Of a stretch of 64,000 nt of DNA, positions 49,030-59,117 are shown one piece after another. Numbering within the stretch: position 1 is the stretch's first letter; the number at the start of each line of letters is the position of its first letter. Below the pieces are notes generated by a model that was not told the origin of the DNA, searched no databases, and saw nothing but the letters and a program-made list of their open reading frames with translations. The translations under genes were made by a program, and so were the position numbers. This DNA comes from Fasciolopsis buskii (taxonomy: Eukaryota > Platyhelminthes > Trematoda > Plagiorchiida > Fasciolidae), in NCBI GenBank assembly GCA_008360955.1, contig LUCM01007302.1, forward strand, positions 47,491 to 111,490, given 5' to 3'.

Positions 49030-49186
49030 AACAAAATTTGCTCAGGAGCACACGACCGGTTTCGCGGTTATTGTCACTCGTCAGGTATGCGTACCCGATG
49101 CTCTCTTGTCCAAACATCCACATGCTTATACACTCGGAATTGATTGATATTTCTCACCGGTATTGTGCTATCAGGCAAATTTTGTT
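49030..49186. repeat. Imperfect inverted repeat around the ribozyme motif
   Basis: 49030-49060 (AACAAAATTTGC... to ACCGGT) and 49156-49186 are imperfect reverse complements of about 31 bp. The left arm overlaps the 3' half of the ribozyme-like motif. The arms resemble ends of a small mobile unit or a processed repeat. Confidence 0.55.
49048..49090 (-). ncRNA. Hammerhead ribozyme-like motif, type I
   Basis: Read on the minus strand from 49090: GCATAC (stem I, 5' side), CTGACGA (core, fits CUGANGA), GTG-ACAATAAC-CGC (stem II of three pairs with an 8-nt loop), GAAA (core), CCGG (very short palindromic stem III), TC (the UH before the cleavage site), GTGTGC (stem I, 3' side). GCATAC and GTGTGC pair over all six positions with one G-U. 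Outward, CGGG and CCTG could add a second helix after an internal loop. All required core bases are present. Short-helix-III type I hammerheads are known from Penelope-like elements and schistosome satellite DNA, which fits the context. The predicted cut is after the C of GGTC. Confidence 0.7.
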
Positions 49187-49210
49187 TATGCACCCAGATA
49201 CTACTTCCTG

Positions 49211-49212
<2 letters not shown>

Positions 49213-49251
<39 letters not shown>
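49213..49251. repeat. (TA)n microsatellite
   Basis: About 39 bp of uninterrupted TA dinucleotide, immediately upstream of the LINE fragment. Other TA runs lie at 50533-50552 and 50643-50662. Confidence 0.9.
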
Positions 49252-49254
<3 letters not shown>

Positions 49255-49462
49255 AATGGACGGCCAAACTTCAAAACTGTTGATTAGCAACTCAGGCGTG
49301 CTACAGGGTGCTGTTGTTTCACCGTATCTTTTCTCTACCTACATCAGCGACTTATCAACCAGCTCACCTGTCATCTATTTAAGTATTCTGATGATGTTGC
49401 CTTCTCTCAAGCCGTTTCGAACAACTTTGATTTTCAAAGTTTTTCCAACGACCTATCATCTC

Positions 49463-49730
49463 TACATGATGTTGCACCTATTCGTCACTGATTTGCATGG
49501 CTACTGTCCGCTAGCACACAGCAATCGACCACTACTCATAGATGACTCCTCTGCAGGTAGCCTAAGTACGACGAAGGCTTTGGATATGACATACGGAACT
49601 TGATTACTTTGGACATGTTAGTAGTAATTAGGCTACCTGCAGAAAAGTCATCTATGAGTAGTGGTCGATCGCTGTGTGCTAGCGGACAGTAGCCGTGCAA
49701 ATCAGTGACGGATAGGTGCAACATCATGTG
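49463..49730. repeat. Hairpin-forming inverted repeat, 103-bp arms
   Basis: 49463-49565 and 49628-49730 are reverse complements with about five or six mismatches, separated by 62 bp. The right arm is the start of the SINE-like unit that follows; the left arm is therefore an inverted partial copy of the same unit. Confidence 0.85.
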
Positions 49731-49955
49731 GTGAAGTCCAACAAATCGTTCAGAGCCTGCTCGTTAGCGTAATCGCTAAGGCGTTCGACTCAGAATCGTT
49801 CGTCCCGAGTTCGCGTCCCAGTTCGGGCGCGGTGGATATGCACTGCTGCTGCTGATTCCTAACAAGCTGGATGAAGCAGCTGTACAGTGCTTCCATGGTT
49901 TCTTTATGGTGAGTTGAGTGATCGTATCACATGGCGAATTATTTCGTGAGAACAT
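49628..49955 (+). mobile_element. SINE-like unit with tRNA-like head
   Basis: Shares its full length with 53206-53515. It begins with GTCATCTATGAGTAGTGG, then at 49757-49829 has a tRNA-like stretch: GTTAGCGTAATCGCTAAGGC (A-box region), TTCGACTCAGAA (anticodon-loop-like) and GAGTTCGCGTCCCAG (B-box-like), closing with TTCGGGCG. It ends near ACATGGCGAATTATTTC. Pol III internal promoter boxes fit a SINE. It interrupts the LINE at 49.2-50.5 kb. Confidence 0.65.
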
Positions 49956-50520
49956 GCCATCTCCTACTACTAACATGAACCTATCTTCAGTTTACGGTTT
50001 GTCTGCGCAAGCTGGTTTGAACCTCAACACATCTCTCTCTCGGTCAGCCTTCCAATGCAAAGGGCTTCCATCAAATCAAAAACTTACCAGGTTTGATTGT
50101 GTGAAATATCTAGGAGTTACCATTGATAAAAATCTGAAGTGGACTTCTCACATTTCCACCTGTGTATAGAACCTCCAATGGTTATCATTTCAAATCAGGA
50201 AGTTTCGAAACTAGAAAGGTAAACAAAACGCCATCTCCCGATTTGTATATCAGTGTTTTTTCAACCTTTTTTACTGTTCTCCGGTTATATATTCAGCTTT
50301 AAGTAAGAAAGACTTTAAGATTGTTCACCGAGGCTATCAATTATTAGTCCTGTGTCCTTCGTATCACCAACTGAATTTTCCCTCAATCTATGTGATCAAC
50401 ACTTATCTGCATGTGAGAAATTTGCTCAAAATTCCTTCTGATCTTATGCATCCTCTGCACAACGGTCTTCCAAAGTGAATGAGACATCATGTTTTATACG
50501 AAAAATTATATACCGTACAA

Positions 50521-51479
50521 TGCAATACAATACTACATATATATATATATTAGAGGTCAGAAGGGTTACACTGAGTTATAATGTTTATTTTGACGTTTCG
50601 ATCGAAACTAGGACTTATTGTCAAACGTGAATATGCATACATAAATATATATATATATATATGTACGTAACAAATGAAACACGCAGTCTAAATGGCAAAG
50701 ATTTGAAAGAATGATGCCCAAAAGAAGCGTAAACGGAAGTCAGCTCAAAAGAATGAGAGCAGGGCGTGATATGTAAATAAAGGTCTGTTATATCAAGTTG
50801 AAAAAACAAACAGCAACTACCCCTGTATAGTATACTCACCATTTCTTAATCCCAACGCGTCTGTTGACGAAGTTTTTGATTTAAGGCCACTCGGCGGTCA
50901 CTGAAGATACCTGAAGTTCAGCCATCAGCATTGAGAGGACTGACAATGGATTTATCCAGTTTAGGTGAGCTGACAGGCCCCAAAACACAGGTAGAAACCA
51001 AATAGCTGAGGGCTTCTCAAACGGGATTCTGCAAACCCTGGGATAAAACCCTCAGCTTCATACAAAATGAAGTTACCGTCAAAACGAAACTTCAAGGGTA
51101 GAATTTTCATTTCCCCTTTTGTTTATAGAGCAGTGTGAATTCAGATCTTATAAGGAGTTAAATTCATTTAGAATAAGAAAATTGTGACCTTTGATTCTTC
51201 CGTGACCTTGAGGCCAAGTATGTAGTGCCCGGAATGGAAAACAAGAAAATCTTACTAGACGGATTTTCCACGTCAGTCTGCTGACGGAGAATGGTGTCCA
51301 GAAATGATAATGTGCGAGTGGTAATCCTTTTGACAATGCTAACAGGACCTCTAGCTGTTTCATCCTAGTTAATGCGTACCACATGGCGAATCGGTTGTTC
51401 GCAACAGTTGTGAACATATCTCGTGGGAATAGTAAATAACTCTGCCGAGCATTGGGATCAAATTGAGCTAGCTCTGCCT
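50521..51479. other. Spacer with TA runs and a diverged hammerhead-like sequence
   Basis: Contains TA runs at 50533-50552 and 50643-50662. Between them, 50590-50635 has GACGTTTCGATCGAAAC followed by TTATTGTCA, reminiscent on the minus strand of a hammerhead core but with two core bases wrong and no stem II. No gene seen. Confidence 0.4.
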
Positions 51480-52875
51480 TTGGTAGCAGGCTGAATAAGC
51501 TGCAACATCTACATTGCCAATTTACGGTTAGTCTTATCAATCACTGGGGAAACAGGTGAGTTTAGGTACTCGAGGAAACGGAGGTGGCAGTTTGCACATG
51601 CAAAATTCATAGACCGTTTAACCATATTCGCGAGATCCCTAGACGGGAAGCTTTGAGCATTGACATTGCTTGCGACAGAACTGCAACACTGACTGTTGGA
51701 CGGTAACAAAGGCTCGATCGTTGGGCTGAATACTTCAAGGAAGTGTTTAGCTGACCGAGCGCCGCTGAAGTTACGCCGAATTCAAATACCACAAATACTT
51801 TGGGGACTACCACTTGACTTCCTGAATTAACAGAAAGTAGAGTCGAACATTCGACTTCTGCAGCGGGAAAGTCGGCCAACCTCAACGGCCTCCGACCCTC
51901 ATTTCATCTCAAACTGAGTAGAAATCGGTAGATATTTGCGGCGATGATGGTATCCCGTTCTCTTAGGGCGGGTCACTAATTTTACCCATCTTCAGCAAGG
52001 GTGCACGCAGCAACTGTTGTAAATATCGTGAGATTAGCTGAATTCCGATATTCACTAAGTTCTTAGCAAGGACAGTGCTGCATCATTTGACACTGGCCCG
52101 CGATAACAAAGTCAGCAAGCGGCAAGACAGATTTCACTCAGGTGGAGTTCTCATCTGCCAGATTTCCACTATTCGGCACACATTGAATTCACCAAATCCT
52201 GAATTTTTCGGCTTGAAAGATACCTTCGACTGAATGGACCGGACGGAGCTACTGATTGCCCTCCATCGGAATGGAATGCCAGTAACGTTCTTGAACCTGT
52301 TGCGAGCATTGTTCTCGTAATTGGTGTACTTGGTGAACCACCAAGTTCAGTCTATTCGACTACTGGTGTATGACAACGATGTTCCATATTCTCAATCTTG
52401 TTCAACTTCGTCATAAACGAGGTAGTGAGAGATGCTGTGAGTGGGTTTCAGGATTTAGATATCGAACTAACATATGGATGAAAACTGTGCGACTTAGTTA
52501 GTTTGACATGTTCTCCGCACCGTCAAATTTTAAAGCGATGATACAAAACTGGGCGACGTTAGCGGCGAACATTTTGCTGGATGGGGAAGAACTAACGAAT
52601 GTGGACCATTTCAGTCCAGTCGGTATTTGCGTGATGAGGGAAGGCCGTATGGCAGTGGAAATGAGCACGTGTTTATCCAAGGGTAGATCGGCGTACGCTA
52701 GATTGAATCACTTGCGGCGTCCGTCTGATATTTTTTTGTTTAAAAGTTTGCGTGCATTGTGCCGCAGTATGCTCAGTTTTGCTGTATGTTTAAAAGAAAC
52801 GGAGTTTGTGTGTCGGAGATGTTCGTTGCCTGTAAGTTTTTGATCATCCATGTAAGTACGGTATCGCTAAAATCT
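51480..52875 (+). pseudogene. LINE copy, linker to RT C-terminus, broken
   Basis: Plus-strand traces in order: RWAEYFKEVFS (about 51718), LPIFSKGARSNCCKYRGIS (51980), ARDNKVSKRQDRFHSGGVLI, GLKDTFDMDRTELLIALHRNG with a stop inside (52215), then from 52508 an open frame with MIQNWATLAANILLDGEEL, TNVDHFSPVGICVMREGRMA, VEMSTCLSKGRSAYARLNHL, RRPSDIFLFKSLRAL. These blocks match a widespread flatworm LINE with the SRGRVRVYG-type palm and a VEVSARISKAR C-terminal motif. The FDxx motif A is FDxMDR and the palm DD box is not visible. Same type as 5.5-6.2 kb. Confidence 0.78.
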
Positions 52876-52982
52876 TATGAAGTTACCGTGTGATCAATAT
52901 GCATGTTATGGACCCAGTATTAGGTGTCGGTTCCAAGAAATTTGAACTCACCGTATGAAGCTTAGTAAATTTTGTTAACACA

Positions 52983-53185
52983 TGAAATACTTCATCACGT
53001 GATATAATCGCCCAACTAATCATGAAGAAACAATGAAAGCATTGCAAAGCTGTTTCATCCAGCATGTTAGAAATCATCAGTAGTGCATATCCACCTCACC
53101 CGAACCGGGACGCTAACCCGGTACGAACGAATTTGAGTGGAACGCTACCGGGCAGGCTCTGGACGATTTGTTGGACTTTACCACA
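52983..53185 (-). mobile_element. SINE-like unit, inverted partial copy
   Basis: Reverse complement of the 3' two thirds of the unit at 53206-53515, with diverged positions. The tRNA-like part (about 53095-53155) keeps GGGTTAGCGTCCCGG where the B box should be. It forms a near head-to-head pair with the next copy. Confidence 0.65.
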
Positions 53186-53205
53186 TTACATTCTACCGAA
53201 ATGCA

Positions 53206-53515
53206 GAAATGTCATCTATGAGTAGGGGGCGTGTGTTGTGCGTTAGCGGTCCGTGACCGTACAAATGAGTGAAGGATAGGTGCAACATCATCATATGGTG
53301 GGGGTCAACAAACCGTTCAGAGCCTGCCCGGTAGCGTAGTCGCTGAGGCGTTCGACTCAGAGACGTTCGTACCGGGTTCGCGTCCCAGTTCGGGTGAGGT
53401 GGGTATGCATTGCGATGATTCCTACCAAGCTGGATGAAATAGCTATACAGTACTTCCATGGTTTCCCAATGGCCAATTGAGCGTCGATATCACATGGCGA
53501 ATTGTTTCAAGAGGA
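53206..53515 (+). mobile_element. SINE-like unit with tRNA-like head
   Basis: Second full-length copy. The tRNA-like stretch at 53326-53397 reads GCCCGGTAGCGTAGTCGC, TTCGACTCAGAG, ACCGGGTTCGCGTCCCAG and ends TTCGGGTG; GCCCG and CGGGT can pair as a short acceptor stem. Similarity to tRNA-Leu (CTCAG in the anticodon loop) is suggestive only. The body after it (CCAAGCTGGATGAAATAGC) is shared by all three copies. Confidence 0.65.
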
Positions 53516-56500
53516 CATTCAATCTGACACTAGTATGACAATTATGTTACATCTTAGTATTCAGAAAAGCAGAATGAATGTGGCCAACGTTACCATGCTA
53601 AGGACACTTATCTCTCAATAAACTACATTGGGACCGAGATTATAACTTATCGCAATAAATCACCCATTCCTAATAGATTTTTTCGCGCTAATCCCTCATT
53701 ATCCCTTGGTTTAGATTCCGATCAAATTTTCCTCTGGAGTTGAACTTACGATGAGTTTTAAAATGTCTTTCTTCTGAACGAAGTTCTGTTTACCGTGACT
53801 CATATCCGGTTAGGATCGTAGCTACCTGAAGATGCACACAAACCTCACGTATCCGCTGAACGACAAGATTAAAAAGTAAAAGTAACTTTTATTCCAACTG
53901 GTGAACATTTTTATCGGCGATAAAAATGCCCCGAATTTGTATCTTTCATTCCCATCAAATTTACAACGTTTCGCATAGGTTTGAATTTGAAGGATGAAAG
54001 CAGAAATATCTTGTGAATATTTCGATTTCCGACGGCGGAATTTGGTCAGTTATGGGAAATCAAATATGACTAACTGTCGTGTCACCCTTGTCTTTCAAGA
54101 ACCGCGTTAAATTGCCCAAATTTATCCCCGGATGTCAGTAAAATATTGAATGCTTGATCTCACTAAGTGCACTGAAGTGGGACTCGGAGTCAGCTGATAA
54201 TCGAAATTAAAGTTCTTCAAGTGTTAGGCTGATGATACATTTACCTGCATGCCTCAAGTTTTCCTGTCAATTTGAATAACGCTTTAGCTGCATCTTCTTG
54301 GACAGCAAGGCCTGTGGTTTGTTAGGATAAATGTTTGTGGGAAATGGTTTGTCATTTTCCACAACCAAAGTTACAAGAACTTCTTCATTGTTGTGTTCGG
54401 AATGATCCAACGTCATACAGTGGCATATGGTTTTACGATCCTGAATATCACAGTGGTGCATTAGAAAAAAAGTCGGCCGAATGGATTAAGAACGTAATCC
54501 GTAATAAAATTCCAATAATGCAAGGGCATTCCATTGAGCTTTAGTATTTCATTCCTGGGCTTCCCGTTACCTGAATTGACAACCTCGGTAGGCCACTGCT
54601 TCCAGCCTGTTAATGATTGTAGTCAAGGAACCAATCGGTAACTGCAGCTCTGTAGTTGGAATTTTTCAGTCCTTTCTTCTTTGCTATGGTGGGAGGGAAT
54701 GTATCTGTACTTAAAGCGACGTAGTTCATCTTCCCGACAGCGATTACCTGCCGACTTTTCCCAATTTATTGGCACACTACCTAACTGAGAATGTGATGAA
54801 ATGGTAGAAGAATTATGCAGTGTAAATTGCCTACCTTCGGAAATGGAGAAGGATAGGATGGGAGAGGGATAATCAACTTACTGATGGTAGCAAATTGGCA
54901 TTTGCAAAAAAGGTCTGAATTTCAGGATACGGAAAACTGTTGACCTCACAGATTAAATACATAAAATCAACTACTGTCCAAATTAAATGAGCCGTTGACG
55001 GTGAAACAGGAAAACAGTACAAATTGATTTACCCGACTGTCAGATTTCAATGCAGTAGCCATATTGGCAACAGTGGGGCCGATGACAATCAGCGACACGA
55101 AAATGGTATGAGATTAAAAAATTGGCTCTGCTTAGGTTAGATCTACTAACACCAGTGGCAAAACAACAATTTTGGAGGCCGGAATTGACAGTACAGGCAG
55201 CCATTACCGCATAACTGGGAAATGTGTGCATCGAAAAATGGAATGAGTTTACGGTATATTGAATGCAGGCAATAACCCACGGTATTCGAAAGCCGAGATG
55301 ACAGCATGTTGACTCAGATCAGCAAGAAAGCGTTCGAAAAAGGGAGCCCAAGTGGTAAGGCATACAATCGGAGGAGGCAGCAGGTTTTACCGTCTATAAC
55401 AATAGAAGGGGGCGGCTTTGGATAAGCAAGAACACGGTCTTCTTGGTGTAGACAACTATAAAACTCTATGCAAGCAGACAAAAGACAAGTAGAAGAGCAA
55501 AAAGGATAACGAAGAATAACGAGAGACTAAATTTAGAAATAGAGTCAGTACTAGGTATGAATAAGCTTTGAAGATGTTTTGAGATAGAACTGTGAGAATA
55601 GAAATTAAGGCAAAGAAACGAAGGCATGTTACACGGAATGACGTTTCCAAATCTACAAAGAATGGACCTAATCAAGAACGTCTAGAAATTACTGCAACGT
55701 AAAAGGGCCTTCATCTGATTACCAGAAGACGGTAAAATTTTATTAACACAGATTAGGACGTGAAAACTAAATGCAGTTTATCCATATAGTGCATTTTGAC
55801 AGAAAGGTTTTATTAACGAGTAATCTGACCATATGGAACGGTGATCGACAACAGATAGAGATGCACCTGAGCACTGGCGTAGGTCCGACTCAAAGCCATC
55901 GCTAATAAGTACCATCTACATACGATGGATTTTATGTGAGCATTTTGTCTGATACAAGCCGTCCATTGTAGTCCATCCTCACGAGGACCTTCCATACAGT
56001 AACAATTCGAGCTGCTTCACACTCGAATAACAGCGCAACGCATTCTTGTCATTTCCATCTTTGAGGTACGGTCAAGAAATTAAAAGGATTTCATTCAGCG
56101 TTGCGTTTGAGTCATTCTGTGCTATCAAAGTCTACCCGACGAATGACAATCGATCTGTTTATTGTTGACTCACACGCTCCAAAGCGGTCACTTTAACTAG
56201 TTTATAGACAATGGCTGACATTACAAAAATCCACCTTGCACTTGGCACTGCCCAGCTAAACCACTAAATTTACAGAAATGTGAAGGTGCAGATTTGTCTG
56301 ACATCCAATTCACATCCAATTCACATGTGTTCGCCTTTCGGCTGACCCAAAAATGATAGTGATAGGCTGAAAAAGACTAGGCAGTTATATCCTCAGGATA
56401 TCACAGGAACCTTCATTGTCGAGTATTCTGAGCTGTTTCTTCTTCAAGCAGTTCTCTGTCCTATTGTTTTCTTATGAAAGTGGACAGATTCCGTCTCGCC

Positions 56501-57899
56501 TTGCTGGCTTATTTAGTCCAAATACCTTGCTGTTAATAAGCCCAAGTGTAATTTCTCAGGTGGGTTTTATCGGATGTGTTTAAAGTGAAGTGAGGAAATG
56601 GTAAAATGTTTCTTTTCTTACCTCACACAAAACTGCAACCTGATTGGATTGCTTGGTTCGTTGGATAGTGATTGCGATGTGATTGGTCACTCAGATTTAT
56701 GAATACATGATGACGAGTAAACGCTGGAAGAAAGACTGATTAGTTCCAGAATTGGGTACTGTGGTACGCGTCATATCAGTGCCGGCCAGTAGAAAAGTTG
56801 ATCATGAATGAACTGTGCTGACAAATAAGCCCTTACAACGAGATGTCAGGCGACAATGATCCTACCCATTCAGGTGAGCTGAAAGATTTTGTAAGATTTT
56901 GCAACAAAAACAAAATGCCAGCTGTGTGTTAGTCTACTGCAGACGAAGATTTGTATAGTGAGCTTGAAGTAAAAGACGTAAATACAGTGAATATCGCATA
57001 ATTAACCAAGGATTAACAAAAAAATAATCACCTTGCAGTAAAGCGACTGAGTGTTGAGGTAAAGTGGAAAGTCACTTATCTGAAGGCGAATGATCATTGT
57101 CATGATGTACAGTACTTTCCATGGGGCTAAATTATGCACCGCGTGCAGACTAATATGAATACTGATACGAATTCAGTCACGTGATATCCCCTTTTGTTAC
57201 AGCTGATCGTGTCTGACAGAAGCTGTTTAATGGGGGTGACTCATGTGAGAGGAATACAATATCTCCACATTATTCCTGAAACATTCCCAGTGCGGTATCA
57301 GGATGATCTTGTTGACTTTTCATTTTACCGATAAGAAGTAAACAGAGATACCAAGCGAAACTATAGCAAAGCCTTTCGCAAAGTTCCGGCTGTGTGGAGC
57401 ACATTCTGAATGAACCCTCTCAAAACGGATGCAGCTTTGCCATGTACGATTGACGCATACTTATGAATGACGTTATCTTGCCACTTGTTCCAAACATTAA
57501 ATATTAGTGATGACTTCATACCATTATAACTTACGCCATCTTTGTTTATTGCACAGTGTACTTAAAGAGTAGGTATCAAGGTTTGAGCGATTGAATGGTG
57601 GCTCAATGAGGGAAAGTGGCTGCAAGAGGTGTGAAGGTGCATCTTTTTCGAACAAGGTGCAGGGGTACTGCTCCGGCTAAATCACTCCTACCTCTTAATG
57701 AAGTCTCATCGTAATGTAGAACAGCCGCTCTAACCGAACCATCTAGCTAACTGTGTGAGCAATGCAAACATAAAGTCTAGCTCGCCAAGGCAGACTTTTA
57801 GATATAGTTTGAATAGAACGAATAGGACGCACAGAGTCCTTTTCTCCTAATTTTATAAGTTGCTCAGGTAAACCATGTTAATTCACGTTAGGAGATGAT
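53516..57899. other. AT-rich stretch, no recognisable gene
   Basis: About 4.4 kb. The most exon-like frame is 54335-54544 (WFYDPEYHSGALEKKSAEWI) but I cannot assign it. A small tandem CATCCAATTCA repeat lies near 56306-56327. Confidence 0.45.
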
Positions 57900-59117
57900 C
57901 AGGAGCACAATGGAAAATAAACTGTGTCCACAAACAGAATTATTTGTCGGCGGCCGATTGGCTAACACCGGGACAGGCAAATATTGTGGGTCAACGGTTT
58001 TGTGCACATTGTGGTGAGTTCAGTTTACTGATCGATAAAGCCTCACAAAAGGCCAACAGTTTTGGTTTGCAGTTCCCTAGAATCACTTGAAATACTTGGT
58101 CGAGGTCAGTTTGGTGACCGGTGGTCATAAGATTTTTCGCGATTGACGAAGTCGGGTTCCTCGTGCTCGCTTTCTGTTCGGGCGAACGATCATCCTTCGC
58201 CTTTGCTTCACTAATTACTTCGACAAATTCACTCCAATCCGCTGAACAAGGTGCCGATCTGTTCTGCCTATGTGTGTGTCACCACAGCTGCAAATGAACT
58301 GATAAATTATTTGAGCGGCGTTTCGGTCGGCACCTTTGTCTATTTTCTGCTGGGATTCTGTCTCTTGAATAGATGATCATCCTTGAATGATAGTTTGATA
58401 GTGACTCGTTTTTCTCCAATGAAGCCACTGGAGGTCCTTTTGGTCATTGTTGCATGTGAATCTCGGTTCACTTATTGGAGTGTTCATCTGCCCCGATAGT
58501 CTCTGTTAGGGAATTTTCTCTTCTCGGCACTTTAACTGCACTGCATATATTTTGGGTTTTGTAGAAAAATGTTTTGCGAGACCCCTTTTGTTGACCACGG
58601 GTGCAAAGCTGGAGAAATGTGTGTACTGCTCACTCTAATTTGTTTCATAGTGATCTGTCTTTTCTATTGTTCCATCTGGACATCTAGTCATCAGGATATC
58701 TCGGGGGGCTTAGCTGTTATCTTTACTCTTTCTTGTATAGCCGAAATTTTTGGGTGCATTTTGTTCAAGTATTCAAAGAATTCAATAAAATACTTCTCAT
58801 CGATAAAAACTAAATTCATCGTCATAGAAATTATGCATGGTAAATTGGGCGACATAGCTATGAATTTGTTTTTCGATTACACCAGGGAGGATGTCTTCTA
58901 TTGTGCGTTCAAGCTGGCTTACCCATCGCAACGTCATCACTTTTTTGTATGACTGTTCTTTAAAGTCAAACCGTATGTGTCCAGTACATAAAAGGATGAG
59001 ATCCTTGATTTGGGAGACATCAATAGGTAAAGTAAGGTCCAGTTTAAAGATAGGACCGATGAGAGTTTCCAAGCATTGTTCTACATCAATTAACTCTAAG
59101 TATGAGGAATGTCGCAT
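57900..59117 (-). pseudogene. Penelope-like element: RT remnant plus GIY-YIG region
   Basis: On the minus strand, 59117-58797 reads VEQCLETLIGPIFKLDL then IKDLILLCTGHIRFDFKEQS, the RT segment before the YRQ-DG-AMGSPLGP block; that block is reduced to DDVAMGKPA in another frame. After a deletion that removes the YVDD palm box, 58790-58560 reads FFEYLNKMHPKISA and FSSFAPVVNKRGLAKH. Then come NICSAVKVPRRENSLTETIG, EKRVTIKLSFKDDHLF, and at 58328-58200 IIYQFICSCGDTHIGRTDRH, the GIY-YIG nuclease. Order is normal for a Penelope-like element. Stops and frameshifts inactivate it. The 58569-58952 plus-strand frame is its antisense shadow. Confidence 0.85.
57947..58328 (-). repeat. Near-identical inverted copy of 38339-38720
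   Basis: Positions sum to 96667. About 380 bp match with a single difference noticed, including the same stop and frameshift in the nuclease. On both sides the two Penelope copies diverge sharply. Confidence 0.88.

Larger units (their letters stand above)
49252..50520 (+). pseudogene. LINE copy (RT palm and C-terminus) split by a SINE
   Basis: 49252-49460 reads MDGQTSKLLISNSGVLQGA then VVSPYLFSTYISDLSTSSP, the palm entry block; a shifted frame gives KYSDDVA in place of FADD-type KYADDVA. After the repeat unit at 49463-49955 the element resumes: 50000-50169 reads LPSNQKLTRFDCVKYLGVTI then DKNLKWTSHISTCV, a very conserved RT thumb block. 50240-50500 carries ISRFVYQCFFNLFYCSPVI and HLSACEKFAQN, the C-terminal domain seen also at 13.9-14.1 kb and 22.2-22.4 kb. 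Same family as those copies. Confidence 0.82.

Noticed and set aside
50590..50635. GACGTTTCGATCGAAAC followed by TTATTGTCA as a second ribozyme
   Set aside because: On the minus strand two invariant core bases (C3 and G8) are wrong and stem II does not pair. At most a decayed relative.
58569..58952. Plus-strand 127-codon frame with hydrophobic segments
   Set aside because: It is antisense to the Penelope-like RT traces on the minus strand, which match the family in order.
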